Assembly: GCA_033032175.1 (NCBI GenBank)
Contig: CM065310.1
Span: forward strand, 4,526,001 to 4,590,000
Length of the DNA stretch: 64,000 nucleotides
Source: Saturnia japonica
Lineage: Eukaryota > Arthropoda > Insecta > Lepidoptera > Saturniidae
Reading direction: 5' to 3'
Shown here: positions 26,161-38,187 of the stretch, in pieces
Numbering within the stretch: position 1 is the first letter of the stretch
Layout of the letters: each line of letters begins with the position of its first letter
Made by a program: the position numbers and the translations under genes
The notes under the pieces: model-generated
What the model saw: only the letters and a program-made list of their open reading frames with translations
Database searches by the model: none
What the model was told of the DNA's origin: nothing

Positions 26161-26651
26161 CACTGAAAATATAGCTTTCCCGAAAGTGATGATTCACTGT
26201 ATATAGGTTATATAACTTCACTCTATATCCCTAAGGATATGAGCAGTAAGCATGATGGTCAAGCAATCTAGCAAACTGTGGGCAAGTACGGGTAATGAGG
26301 ACAACGATAGGATATACCTACGCGGGTACGTTGACAGTGGCGTGGTTTAGAGTTGTCCGAAGAAATTTAACACGGATGAACCCGGGGGATATAGCTAGTG
26401 TAATATACAACAGTTATAAATACAAATCTAATTAGAAACTTCCCATATACGTATAACGACTGAGCTCGCTAAAACTGAAACCATAACAATTTGTATTCGC
26501 AGGAAACCGCTAGCAAATCGTGTTAGCTGGAAGCGAGAAGCCACACTTGTGTATCAGAACTACTCTCAGCTATAGACATACACATACTATTTCTAGGAGA
26601 TTCTATGTGTCTATGAAGTATGTGGAGAAATCTATATTAAACCAAGTGAAA

Positions 26652-26967
26652 GTGAAGCAAAAGCTTTCTACCCCTTTTTGAGCGTATTCCGTGCACGGAA
26701 GACTGTGAGATTTGGCATGGTTAAAGATTATATAAAGAATAAGTGCAGAAAACTAAAAGTTATCTATAATATCTCTTACTAATATATTAAATAAAATAAA
26801 TTAATACTGCGAATCCTAACCCGACCAGTGCCATTGAACTTAGATCCCCCAAAATATTGACATTGTCACTCAACGAAAAGTGACAGCAAGTGATGTAGAT
26901 AATACTCATTGTTTATGAATACTGTAAATGTAAAACAGAAAATAGTCTATGATCAAAAAGTCGCAGG
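26652..26967 (+). mobile_element. Helitron H1 fragment, both termini lost
   Basis: Carries the internal family motifs (CGTGCACGGAAGACTGTGAG and TTGACATTGTCACTCAACG) and stops at AAAGTCGCAGG before the 3' hairpin. Confidence 0.6.
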
Positions 26968-27029
26968 TCTCAACTTCACACACTGCTTTTAAATTTCATT
27001 TCATATTAAGTATAGCTTGCATTACGGCA

Positions 27030-27195
27030 ATTATACCACTGATATACATACATATATACATAAATAGATATTTAACAATCAGACACACAACTGACAATTA
27101 TGTTCATCACACAAAAGTCAGTCAGGAATGGGGATCGAACCCGCGACTTTTCGGCTCACTAGTAATGCTTACTACCACTGCGTTACGAGGGAATA
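27030..27195 (-). mobile_element. SINE-C copy (tRNA-headed), reverse
   Basis: Minus strand: TCGTAACGCAGTGGTAGTAA then GCGGGTTCGATCCCCATTCC (A- and B-box-like), then TGACTGACTTTTGTGTGAT. A second copy lies at 51880. Confidence 0.6.
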
Positions 27196-27264
27196 TAGAT
27201 AAAATAGAAAAATAGTAATTAAGGTAAATAAATTTGGCAGACTTGTTAACATTTTCCATGTAAC

Positions 27265-27335
27265 CATTTGTCAAGCATTCATAGGCTACGATGACTGCTT
27301 ACCATCAGGCGAACCACATGCTTGTTTGCCACCAT
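27265..27335 (+). repeat. Repeat D tail
   Basis: CATAGGCTACGATGACTGCT TACCATCAGGCG and GCTTGTTTGCC only. Confidence 0.45.
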
Positions 27336-27544
27336 CGTGGTATAAGAAAAATTAAGTACCTAACCACATAATTGTCGCAAATGTCGCAATCTGAAATACC
27401 CGCAATATATACTCGAAAAATACGTGCTGGTGGAAGAAAATCTTGATAAAGACTGATTAAAGAAATAATAGTTCCGTAGTAACGCACAAGATTGCGTATA
27501 AATAAAGCCCCTTTGAATCCTAAAGTAAACAAAATAAGCAAAAT

Positions 27545-27785
27545 TTAAAACAAGACAATTTTTAACAAAAAAGATTACCAAGTCCAATGATTTTGAGGAG
27601 TTCCCTGATATATCTTCGAAGTGAAAAGGTCTAATAAGTCAATGAAATGATGATGAAAAGACCTTTGAGGTATCCTCTTTCCAACAAAAAAGAACCATCA
27701 AAATCGGTTCATAAACAAAGAAGTTATGGCTGACTGAACGAACATCCATAAAACAAACCTATTTTTAAGTAGGTTAATTAGAAGA
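27545..27785 (-). repeat. Interspersed repeat E
   Basis: AAACAAGACAATTTTTAACA, GATTTTGAGGAGTTCCCTG, GAGGTATCCTCTTTCCAAC and TTATGGCTGACTG. Confidence 0.45.
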
Positions 27786-28004
27786 AAAAATATTGTGCTG
27801 ATCATTTTTATTATAAACATGCGCGTAGGTGTTTAAATATGTATAAATCTGACCGGTTACTATTATAAAAGATATGTTATCAACTGGTCTTATATATGAC
27901 CGCTTGTAAACAGTATCATTATTATTCATCATGACTTGATAAGAGCCAATTTCCTTTCACATTTTCACTGAATAGCAAGCGTGTTTGTTGAGGTCAAACT
28001 TTGA

Positions 28005-28318
28005 AGCAATGATGGCTGAGTCGGTAGCGTGTACTGACTCCGCGTCGATCGACGTGATTTCGAATTCCTGCAATGAGCCGTTTTCGGTGAAGGAATACAT
28101 TGTGATGAAACCATAACTTGGTGATAGGGCTTTTTCTAATGCCTGCCTGACTAGCTACCACCCTCAAGTTGAAAATCTGTCGCCAAGCACCAATAGGTGT
28201 GTTCCGGTAACTGCACTTAATAGTCAGTTTTCCACTTGGCTTAGCGTGCTAAATCTTGGGCCACATCGTCACTTAAGATCAGGTGAGATTGTGGCCAAAA
28301 CGCTAAACCTATAATGTT
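28005..28318 (+). mobile_element. SINE-A copy 2, full length
   Basis: Head GATGGCTGAGTCGGTAGCG, B-box region TTTCGAATTCC, linker CATTGTGATGAAACC. Tail GTTGAAAATCTGTCGCCAAG to AACGCTAAACC. About 310 bp. Confidence 0.72.
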
Positions 28319-28689
28319 AAAAAAAACTTTAACGTTAGCCTTGTATTTCCATTATTTTTGTAGAAGGCTCAACATTAAATGCTAAAAGTAAGCCCTTCTT
28401 AATCCTAAGTTCTGCACCTGATTGGGCTATTTTAGTAGACACATATAAAAATCATTATAAAATCCCAGAGGATGTGGGTGTTTCATCATCCGCTCCAGAC
28501 ATACTTCTTTATTTTCGAGAAATCAAACGTATAGTACCTACTTGTAGAGCTCACTGTACCGTGGGAAACTAATGTACCTAAAAACCACGCAATAAAAATG
28601 AATAGATATTACGATCTATGTAATTAGCTAACTAGAACAGGCTATGCGGTAGAAGTGGGAGCGAAAGGTATTGTAGCAAAATCTGTCTA

Positions 28690-28955
28690 AAACTTGCTAA
28701 AAGACCTAGGCCTGTCGAGAACTGCAGTAAGTTCTATATTAGAACGGGTATCTAAAGCAGCATTACAGGCTCTTACTAAATCTGGCTTGGCAGAGAGGTT
28801 GTTGGGGGCAGTCAAGGTAAGAGCTGATGTGCATCATAATGGGGGCCCCTTAAGCCTACACCTGGGTCGTAAGTCCCGGGGGCTGCTCGTGTTCCCATCT
28901 CTCTGCCACACGATGGACCCGGCACCCACACGGTGAATCCATGGAATTTGTCTCT
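28690..28955 (+). repeat. GC-rich repeat G, copy 1
   Basis: Nearly identical over about 260 bp to 46155-46420: ACTTGCTAAAAGACCTAGGC, CTTACTAAATCTGGCTTGGC, GCTGATGTGCATCATAA, CACACGATGGACCCGGCACC. The 80-codon plus frame here is interrupted in the other copy and has no recognised domain. Probably a piece of an unidentified retroelement. Confidence 0.55.
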
Positions 28956-29164
28956 GGAGAAACTAACTGTGTCCCACGGTTTCACCCGTGTTGAATTTAT
29001 TCGACAAACTCTCCACCGCGCCGTGCGCTGTGTTGCTGCTAAAGCACCCATAGCGTACGTTGTTCTCACTTTCAGTAATTGTCTCTACAACTTCTGACTT
29101 CTGACTTTCTTCTTCTTCTTTTCAAATCTGACCAGTGATTCCAGAGATTAGCGCGTTTGAATAA

Positions 29165-29345
29165 ATAAAACAAGACAATTTTTAGCAAAAAAGAAAACCA
29201 ATTTCACTGATTTTGAGGCGTTCTTTGGTGTATCTTCGATGGTGAAGGTCAAATACCAATAAAATTAATATCCAACGAACCTTGAAGTATCCCCTTTCCA
29301 ACGAAAAAAGTCATATAAAACTGTTCTTAAAAAAAAAAACAATAA
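29165..29345 (-). repeat. Interspersed repeat E
   Basis: AAACAAGACAATTTTTAGCA and GAAGTATCCCCTTTCCAACG; colinear with 27545-27785. Confidence 0.45.
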
Positions 29346-29444
29346 ATTTGAGAACCTCCTCTTTTTTTTATTTCGATTAAAACCATTTTCACACCAGACC
29401 GTATCACATCTTTTATATCAATAGACTAAACCAATTTATAATGC

Positions 29445-29655
29445 GAGTGTGAAAGGAAACGTTGCAAGAGGAAGGCCTAGACGAACATTCGTCGATCAAA
29501 TCAGGGACGTTCTGAAGAAAGATCAGGTCGAGAGTACTCTAAACGGACGAGCATGCATGAAATGATTAATGAATATTGAAGGAGCGAAAGATGTATGCCA
29601 GGATCGTAGCAGGTGGAAGGGCGTGGTCTCTGCCTACCCCGTTGCGAAATAGGCG
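29445..29655 (+). pseudogene. LINE ORF2 C-terminal fragment
   Basis: Plus reading VKGNVARGRPRRTFVDQIRD, VLKKDQVESTLNGRACMK, stop, LMNIEGAKDVCQDRSRWKGV, VSAYPVAK, stop. The RGRPRRT...DQI motif and the DRxRWK...Y ending mark the extreme C-terminus of a LINE polyprotein. A one-codon nonsense mutation interrupts it. Confidence 0.58.
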
Positions 29656-29829
29656 TGATTTATCTATGTATGTACGATCTATTTTTAAATAGCTATTATG
29701 CCAAAGTCCATGTAACTTCCTCGGTTATTGTCACATAACGCTATTATCCAATTGGAAGTAATTAGACGGGGTCAAAGGGGACACTCGACTCTGCGGACGG
29801 TGGTTTGTCATTCATTAGGTAATCTTCTT

Positions 29830-30110
29830 GGGAATATTGTATTTAAAATTTTTAGTTAGTAAGTTATGAAAGTTTTATTATCGATTGGGTGGATTGTTAT
29901 GTGAATGATGGTCATGTCTGGAAGTAATTCTTTCTCTGTTAATCCACTAAAAGGCAAAAATTTATAATAACTGTAGGTAACTGTAGGTGTAGTAAGTGTG
30001 TAAAACTTGTAGGTAAAAAAAAAACAATATAGAAATAGAGTGTTGATGTTGATAAGTAGGTACCTTCATAAGGCCTAAATTAAATAAAGTATTTTAATAT
30101 TTATTTAGTA
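29830..30110 (+). mobile_element. LINE 3' end, degenerate copy of the family at 7820
   Basis: It shares GTGAATGATGGTCATGTCTG GAAGTAA, the run CTGTTAATCCACTAAA and the terminal AAGGCCTAAATTAAATAAAG with the 7820-8180 copy. It has lost the ORF. Confidence 0.6.
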
Positions 30111-30214
30111 TTTAATAACATGATTACGTGTATTTTGTGTGACCTTGGGAGCCAACAAGACATAATTATAATATGCTTATAAAAGAATTGCTCACTTAAT
30201 AGTATTAGATTAGC

Positions 30215-30350
30215 AAGGTATTTGTGTATGTATTAGGTGTACTTGTAGATGACCAAACAGGTTTAACAAAATGTAAATTATTTTACATTTAGTTAAACCT
30301 ATTCGTTCATCACCTAAGAGTACACCTGTTTGTCATTACACATACCAAGG
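30215..30350. repeat. Imperfect palindrome, about 135 bp
   Basis: The two halves fold on a TTAT centre near 30276. The inner stem is AGGTTTAACAAAATGTAAA against its complement with one mismatch. Outer matches include AGGTGTACTTGTAGATGA / AGGTGTACTCTTAGGTGA. Could be a small foldback MITE. Confidence 0.55.
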
Positions 30351-32569
30351 AATAGACTCTTCCAATTATACGGTTTGAGTGGTATTATTCACTTGGTCAT
30401 TTTCGTTTTGTGTTTTGAGAATAACTAAAGAGTTATTGTGAAAAGACACACGTATTCAAATGCCTTTGTTCTATTTAATATTGCTTTATTTGTTTTAGGC
30501 TTATTCCAAAGAAGAATTTCAATAAACATTTTAATTTAACTTCGTAACACGTATGATTTGATTATTAAATGTGTTATCTGATATTAACTAAACGCTAGCG
30601 AGTGTAAGAAAATACTGAAAGGCAAAATTGGAACGATGCCATAAAGCTCTCACTAAAGTTGATAACTTGGTTACATAATTGAGCAAAAGTATTTTGTCGT
30701 TCCCATATTTATAACCTTGTTTTCGTTTGTACGTTTCTTTGTTATACAACTAAGTTGACAAACAAGCTTACGGCCCGCCTGGTGGTAAGCGATTACCGCA
30801 ACCTATGGACCCTTGAAATACCATTACCAAATCAGTATCAGGAGTATCAGTAGTATCAGTGTATTCACCACAGGAACTTATCACAAGATTATTCGGATGC
30901 GATCTTTTGTCGGGTGGAGGTATTTTCATCAGTTGGCAGTCAAGAGAAATTTCGAAAGAGATATCTCTATGCCCTACATCTTTTGTTACATGTTTATTGT
31001 AGTGGAAGTTCTGAAAGAAGTAGTCAAAAGCAAAAATATTTTATTCAATTTAGGCCCTTAGAAGGTACATAAGAATATCAATATAGTAAAGAACCGGCAA
31101 GAATCTCAATCGGGGTTATGAACAATTTTTAAATTGTTTTTACAGTATTACAGTATGTTTATAGTTATTATAATTTTCAGTGGATGTACAGAAACGAATT
31201 CTTCGAGACATCACCGTCATTCTCCTTTAATACCCTTTAAAACACTTTAATACCTTGGGGAAAAAAACTTGCTTAGCATGATTCTTGAACTTATTATCCG
31301 GCAAGTCGGTAATGTTCTTAGGAACTTTACCTAACACAATTACCCAAAAATTCTTTTATTTATATTACTATGCCTAAAAAATGGAATGACCATTTTATAT
31401 TTATTCCTAGTGTTAAAATTGTGCATGTCATTTACAAGTTCAATAAAAGTATGTATATTTCACGGTTAATAAAAATAAACCTATATATTTTCAATCGCTA
31501 TTGAATTGAGAGACTCACAAAAAAGTTCCAGAATATATATGAGCTCTATGTGCCGAGAAATCTAAATTTTATCCGGATCATTGAATTTTTATAAGGGCTC
31601 GGGCCAAGAAATATATTAGGTCCGTATCATTTCAATGCTCTACGTCTTACTTCAAAAGGATAACCTCTTAACGTCAGTAGAAAAAAAAATCGTTATCGTA
31701 TAATATTTTACCTTTACTTAATATTTTAAATATTAACCAATGGGGATATTTTTTTATCGTTCGACATTTTCATAAAGTTTCGTTTTCAAAATACCTTGAA
31801 TGTGTTTAGATAAAATAAATTACAATTACATTAAACTAAACGCATTATAGTGTCCAATATCGGTTTCTCTGAAACCGTTTTAACTATTTGGATGAAATTT
31901 CATATTTAGCTAATGTTTTGCTTTTCATGTTTATGAAGATCATATCACGTTTTTTTTTCAAGACACCAAATTTAGCTCGGCCGCACATATATTAAACTTT
32001 TAAGTATCCATTGATAACAATAAAGTATGTATAGTTTCTTTTTCAAGTACCTATCTAACTAACCCACTAAGCATGCAGTTGCTAAATAGTTCAAGCCGTT
32101 TTTGAGTTAAATCCGATTGATCCGACGATTTGAGTTTAATGCCATGCGGAGATCTGCAGATAATAGATTTCTGTCAAGATATCTGGATAATCTGTATCTG
32201 TACAGACATAATTACAAATTTATTAACATAGATTTAGTTTCAGAGATGATAAGAAAATAATATGTGTATTTTAGCAAACAAAAGTAGGTATAACATCGGC
32301 ATAGACTAAGTTTTTGCTAACGTTAAATACGTTGGAATAAGGCGAATAATCCAAGGAAGCCGCACAAATGACCGGCTGACCCGCATGTCGAGGTGACGAC
32401 CGACTGACTTACGAGTCATATGACCTCTCCTCTATTAGGGACAGCTTCCAACACTAAAAGTTGGCTGGAATTGTAAGACCATTTAATTTCGACTGTGCTG
32501 ATTTTTAAGTATTGGCTTAGACATTTTAACCAATGCGACGGTATGTTCTTCTTTTATAATATGGAAATC
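30351..32569. other. AT-rich intergenic DNA
   Basis: Nothing beyond LINE-tail remnants and generic degenerate repeats (e.g. about 31855-32000). Confidence 0.5.
31040..31260 (-). mobile_element. LINE 3' end, degenerate copy
   Basis: On the minus strand it has GAATGACGGTGATGTCTCG (the former ND.DV codons), CTGTACATCCACTGAAAATT and GGCCTAAATTGAATAAAA at the end, matching the tail family. Confidence 0.55.
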
Positions 32570-32800
32570 AAAAATACTTTAATTAATTTAGACCCAAGGA
32601 AGGCACAATACTATCGGTTCCGAAAACATACCAGTCATCGAGAGGAGTCTTCAAGAAAACCATCGGGTTTATAAATTATTTTTTGTGTTTTTTGCTGTCT
32701 AAAAATTGTTTACAGTTATTATAGTTTTTAGTAGATGTGCAGTAAGGAAGTCATTTCCAGACCTCACTATCATTTACTACCATCCCCTTGCCCTTCATCC
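32570..32800 (-). mobile_element. LINE 3' end, degenerate copy
   Basis: Minus-strand homologue of the same tail, including GTGAGGTCTGGAAATGAC, CTGCACATCTACTAAAAACT and GGGTCTAAATTAATTAAAGT. Confidence 0.55.
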
Positions 32801-32923
32801 CCATTTAATAATATAATATAGTAAGGTACTCGACGACCTTCCACTTGCTACGACCACTTCTTTAACATTTATCAATCTCTTCATGTATGCTAGTTACTTT
32901 AGAGTACTCATACTCCGATCTAT

Positions 32924-33433
32924 AACAAAAAGAAGGTAGTTTGGTCGGAATTCTCATCAGCTTTACAGGAGAAACAGTCTAATAGGGGAATGATGGCGTG
33001 CAAAGTGGAGGAAGTATCCAACATTGATGATCTCGAGTCAGCAGTGTCTGAGTAAGTAACCTGAATAAAAGAGACCTGCGATCAGGTGATCCCACGGGTA
33101 TGTGGGGTGAAAGGGGTGGCTAGCCCCCCTTGGTGGTACAAGGACTTAGACTCCCTCAAAAGGGAGATTCACAGAGAAGGAGGAAGTAGGCCGTACGTCG
33201 TCGCCGATTACCTTGATGCCCTCGAGGATTTCAAGACAAAGGTAGCGGATGCACACACCTGTAGCTGAAAAGAGTTTTTCTCGGCACAGGAGCGGGAGAG
33301 CCTGTGGGATGGCATCTACAGGGTCCTAAGGAGAACTAAACGGAGACGAGTGGAAGTCTTATTGGCGGACTCGGGCTTGGCAACTCCGAACCTGCAGCAG
33401 ACCGCTGATCTTCTTGCTTCTACGCTCTTCTAA
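32924..33433 (+). pseudogene. R1-clade LINE ORF2 fragment (between endonuclease and RT)
   Basis: The plus frames read PWWYKDLDSLKREIHREGG, VVADYLDALEDFKTKVADA, EFFSAQERESLWDGIYRVLR, RTKRRRVEVLLADSGLATP and ADLLASTLF. The order PWW...LK, then ERESLWDxIYRVxRRT, then ...LL...G, then A.LLA.TLF is typical of the linker region of R1/TRAS/SART-type LINEs (family knowledge). Stop codons sit near 33051 and 33266. GC content is higher than the flanks, fitting a younger insertion than its neighbours. Confidence 0.7.
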
Positions 33434-34660
33434 GTGCATCTATTTTACTTTCATGCTTTTTTTGAAATACTCAGCTTTCACTTCCGTACTTGATTATAAA
33501 ATATTGGTGAGTCAGAAATGTTATTGAAGGAAGACGCCTAATTGACACCAAAGGTAATTATAAAATATGTGATAATTTATACTTTCTATATTCATTTAAG
33601 TGATATTATATTAGGGTGTAAGTATTTTAAATACAGATAGAGAAAAGTATTCAATGAGATCGGTTATGGTTGATTTATATGGAAATTGACAAAAAATAAG
33701 TGAAACTTAAATATACCATGACAGAATAGTGTCATTTATAAATGATAATTAAAAATACACTTTATGAAACTATTTCACTAAAGATTATGGGCTAAAATTA
33801 TTATAAAAAAGTACTATATAAAAAAATAAAAATAAAATACAACATAAAATTAATCTTTAATGTATTTCGATCAAAAATCCTGCGAGGGAAATTATTTAAC
33901 TAAAAAGAAAGTCTACCAAAGGAATAAACACGATAAAAACAACGTCACCGAGCTAGAAGAAAAGCTTCAAGTTTTTGTGTTCATTTTACTGCTTTTCCAG
34001 GTTTATTTACGATATAATTTTCTTAATAAAGCTAAATCGTCCCATGGCCTATATAGCATGTAATAAAAGCCGGGATTTAGTTGTTTATTTAAGATTATTA
34101 TATTTTGCACCATGTATTTCATTTATTTATCATGGAAAATTGTTTGTAAAAAAGGACATATTAAATATAAGAATTCCATGTCAGCATTGACAAAATATAA
34201 TTAATTGATTATATAACTTGAGATGGCTTTGTCAACCTTAAGAAGGAGGAAGAGACAATCAAATTTTAATTTTGTCTTTTTCGAAGTATGCGTTAACTGT
34301 AAGGTCGACTTTGTTTTGTACCAAAATTGGTTCCGGATGACTGTTACTCTGGCTATAAATTATTCAAGGCCTTCCTGTCATCCTGGTTTTCTAATAAAAG
34401 TTTTTTTGCCCTTTAAGGTATCTGTCTCTCTTAAAAGTGAAACGGGTTCAGATTTCTGACTTCTGAGAATTTATTCAATATCGGTAACTGTATTTGGAAA
34501 AGTACATGTGTAAAATTTATATTAAATTTTTGCATTTTATTATCATACTAGCTGTGCTCCACGTTTTCATCGCTTGCACTGGGCCGTCTCCAACACTCTT
34601 CATGTAACCTCGCCATGGCTTGCCGTTAAGCCTTGAGCTTGCAAGATTGCGTGTCGCTAA
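33434..34660. other. AT-rich intergenic DNA
   Basis: Short frames at 33860-34459 have no recognisable features. A CTAGCTGTGCTCCACG element terminus lies at 34548. Confidence 0.5.
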
Positions 34661-35920
34661 TACAGAGTGGGCCAGAAAGGAGTACGATTTTAAAAACACT
34701 CTTGAATCTTATGAGCGGGGGCTGCGCGGGTGGTGGGGATGAGAATCTCGGTTCTCGGAAATTTAGTCGCAATGGATCGCTTCACCGGAGCGCAGCGTGC
34801 ATTCTGCGTTAAACATTATTATAAAAATGACGATTCGTGTGCTATTGTTCGACGTTTAAGTCGGCGTGAGTTTGGAATTACATGACGTAAATCAGTGTCC
34901 GAAGGAAAGTGTGATTCCATCGTGGGTCAGAAAGTTCGAAGCTACTGGTTCGACTCTCAAACAGAAGCCTGCGGGACGCCCAACGTCAACAAGAACGGAA
35001 GACACAATTGAAAAAGTTAGAGCTTCAGTTCAACGTAATCCTGGTCTATCGACTCGTAAATGATTAGCTGAACTTGTGGTGTTCAGAACATTGTTGAAAG
35101 ATTTGAATTTGCACCCGTATAAAATTCAACTTGTGCAGGAATTATTGCCAAATAACCCAATTTAAGACGAGATTTTGTTGAAACAATGTTGGAACACTTT
35201 CAGAGTTTCAACAATATTCTGTTCTCGGACGAAGCCCATTTTCACTTAAATGGGCATGTCAATAAACAGAATTGCCGTTACTGGGCTGCAGAGAACCCAC
35301 GTGCAAAACTTTAAAAGCCTCTGCATTCGCCGAAAGTAACCGTTTGGGCATCCATATCAGCACACGGAATTATCGGACCCTATTTCTGTGAAAATCAACA
35401 AAGGCAACTGTTACTGTAAATTACGACTGATACATAGCCATGTTAAGGGATTTTTTCTTTCCGCAACTGCAACAATTTGAAGCCTATAATCGTGCGACAT
35501 GCCATACATCTAATGCTTCGTTGGCGGCCGTAAACGAGATGTTTGCTGGGAAACTGATATCGCGCCGAGGTGACATTGCATGGCCGCCTAGAAGTCCGGA
35601 TCTAACGCCACCAGACTTTTTCATGTGGGGATGCCTGAAAAGTAGAGTCTACTCCAATAACCCAGCCACGATTAACCAGTTGAAGATAAATATCCGAGAA
35701 GAAATGGCAGCTATTCCTCGCTCAATGTGTCAGCGAGTTTTTACCAATTTGAGGTTCAGATTCGAGGAATGTTTGCTGCGGGATGGTGCACACCTGTATG
35801 ATGTAATTTTTAAGAAATAAATTTCCCAGATATCTATTTTAATTTAAATGAAGATGTGTATTGTATTTAGTTATTTTTATTATTTTTTTAAATTCGCAAA
35901 TTTTACTCGCCCATTCTGTA
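34661..35920 (+). mobile_element. Mariner-type DNA transposon, both ends present (1260 bp)
   Basis: Starts TACAGAGTGGGCCAGAAAGG and ends (reverse complement) TACAGAATGGGCGAGTAAAA. These are imperfect terminal inverted repeats that include the TA expected as target duplication at both edges (34661-34662 and 35919-35920). Length is typical of mariners. A broken transposase gene fills most of it. Seen directly; superfamily from established TIR/TA rules. Confidence 0.85.
34772..35820 (+). pseudogene. Mariner-type transposase, frameshifted and missing a catalytic residue
   Basis: The start ATG at 34772 opens MDRFTGAQRAFCVKHYYKND, an N-terminal DNA-binding helix-turn-helix region. It then shifts frame into HDVNQCPKESVIPSWVRKFE (34866 on). 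Stops and shifts occur near 34880, 35060, 35160 and 35310-35420. The DDE/D domain has FSDEAHF (first Asp, near 35225) and SPDLTPPDFF (last Asp, near 35600). Between them FEAYNRATCHTSNAS has lost the few residues that should carry the second catalytic Asp. The last frame ends naturally at 35820. The enzyme would cut and paste the element but is clearly dead here. Confidence 0.82.
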
Positions 35921-35999
35921 GTTACTGCTCTGCTCTTTATGGTCGTAGCTTGAAGTTATTTACCATACAATCACTTGAGCTGTTATAAAATTAAACGAG

Positions 36000-36840
36000 C
36001 CTATATAAGATCGCAGTCAAATAGCTTAGTGTTGTGTACCTGCGGTGAATGGACATTAGATATTTTACATGACGTTCTTGCAATCAACAAATATTTTGCT
36101 CAGTTAGAAGAGTAATGTTGATTCAGTGGTTTACCAATTATTAGAATTGAAGTCGTTTATTTGTTTGTTTCCTTTAAGTCTGCTTTCTCTTCCGTTTCTT
36201 GTTACTCGTTATATTCTATTAATCATGTAGTCTACACTTTTAATTATAGTTGCACTAAGAAATGTTCTCTGTCCATTTTTTTAAATTGTTTTAGTGTTAT
36301 TTATGCAAGTTCAAATAAATAAATAAATGGGCTATCCAGAGCTCCTTGAGGAAGGGTGAGTAGGGACACAGTTTATGTACTCGAATGCAATATTGCAGAA
36401 TTACATTCGCGCTAACTAGCGTTGCCCATGGCCCCTCGGGGAAACGCCAGTTGTATTTACGATAGGTTTGTGACCTCACGCGTGTCGTATGCGATTAATC
36501 AAGTTAAGATATGAATCTGCCGAACGTTTCTGATCTCAAACTACCTCAAGTATAAAATAAGCATTCGTATACCCCACGAGGTACACAGTCAGGGGCGTTC
36601 AGAGAGATGTAGATAGAGCTTATAGAAATTTCTTTGGAGTTTTCTCTCTACTTGGAGCAGTCCGACTGGTGGAATACCTCCACTGTACAGAAGATCGCAG
36701 CCAAATAATCTTTGTTGTGTTCCTGACGGTGAGTAGGATTTCCAGAGCTCCTAGAATTAGGGGGGTTCAAGGTTGGCAACACGCTAGTAATTCCTATGGT
36801 CTTACAAGCGTCCATAAGCTATTTATCCATCGGGTTTAAA
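36000..36840 (+). repeat. Repeat D copies in series (partial, partial, full)
   Basis: A partial copy at about 36005-36060, a scrap at 36328-36360 and a full copy at 36630-36840 (CTCTCTACTTGGAGCAGTCC ... CTTACAAGCGTCCATAAGC). The DNA between them shows no gene. Confidence 0.5.
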
Positions 36841-37204
36841 AATAATTACTATAAATGCATATATTATTTACAATACGCAACAGAAACAAACAGAGTTCGA
36901 TGATGTTTTTATGTAACGTACAATAAAGTCCAGAAACAAAAGAAAGCGTGCCTGTCAGTGCTTTTATTAAATTTATTCAATTCAATGTGGATTTCCGCAA
37001 AGCTTGGCCTTCGTTTACAGGCTGATTTATTGCGTGCTGTGTACATTTAGTATTAGTCCGTTTGAATGTTGCAATAGGGAGCAATAAATGTCTATAATGT
37101 GTTTAATCAGTTACTAACATTTGTGTGACGTTAATTTACTATGTTGATGTTATAATTATTTGGTAAGATTTAGGATTCTTTTAAAAAAATAATAGCTTGA
37201 CACA

Positions 37205-37465
37205 TTGATGTTACTGTCTCTGATGGTAAGCACAATACAATACAAACATAACGGTGACCACAGAGAGAACTAAATCCTTCGGCGGTCGCCGCTGTTATGT
37301 CGGCCTGCATAAATATCTCTTCACGATATGCTTAAAGGATACGATATCGTAAGAAGGAGGGAACACATTGGCCGGGGGATGGTACCACGGTTACCTACAC
37401 GGAATGATAAAGATACGTCATGCAAAACTTTTTAGTTCGTGCTGAGATGCAGGTTATCGTAAAAC
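37205..37465 (+). repeat. Interspersed repeat F
   Basis: CTGTCTCTGATGGTAAGCAC, ATAACGGTGACCACAGAGAG, TCGGCGGTCGCCGCTG, ATATCGTAAGAAGGAGG. Confidence 0.5.
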
Positions 37466-37680
37466 TGTGATTCCATAGCCCTGCGTGTATGGTTATTTTG
37501 TAGAAAGGAGAGGAGGGTATTAATAATTAACAATGCGAACAGCTAGTCTCTGTAACCTGCCCAGAGCATCGAGAAGGTATTTTGCGGATCATTCTTAGAG
37601 ATGCGATCTTGTGCCTTGAAGATTTGTAATATAAAGATTTAATACAAAATTATCTGGTTTTATTGGGTGGTAAGGCAAAA

Positions 37681-38187
37681 CAATCTAAGGTAAAGAACTT
37701 TTAAAAAGTTGTTTTAAAAAATTATATATTGAAAATAATAACTGTGTATTAGATCTATTTAATATTACATAATAATATTCAGTTTAACTAAAAAAAGAAG
37801 CTACAAAAACGCAGCATTATGTTCATGTGACCGTGCGTTACGTCATTATTCAATAAATAAAACGATGGTTAAAAGTATTATGTGCAAAATTGTGTTTACT
37901 AGAGTTTCGGTTGAACCTTATGAAATTTCTTCAGTTCGTTTTTATAGTTATAATATTGGAGTCACTATTTCTACACTTTTATAATTTTAGAGTAACTTGT
38001 CACAAGATAACCTTATAAGTCAACTGTGTCACAAAGTCACGTTTTCTGATTAGCGTTTCCATGCAATCACGGGTCTCCAAGACAAAAGATCTCAATTTTC
38101 CCAAGAGAAAATAAATAAGCAATTAATAAACTAATAAGATTAAATTATTAACTTAATATTTAAACAAATATTGTCAACCCGCGGATA
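37681..38187. mobile_element. MITE family M2, copy 2 (507 bp, degenerate)
   Basis: Colinear with 17370-17755 at both ends: CAATCTAAGG ... TTGTTTTAAAAA at the left, and GTCACGTTTTCTGATTAGCG then GTCAACCCGCGGAT at the right. The left TIR is eroded and the centre is longer. Confidence 0.55.

Noticed and set aside
27105..27195. Possible tRNA gene on the minus strand
   Set aside because: Repeated at 51880-51972 with the same flanking sequence; SINE-C head.
28694..28936. Host gene encoding KDLGLSRTAVSSILERVSKA
   Set aside because: The same sequence at 46155 has frame-breaking indels, and there is no intron or start context; treated as repeat G.
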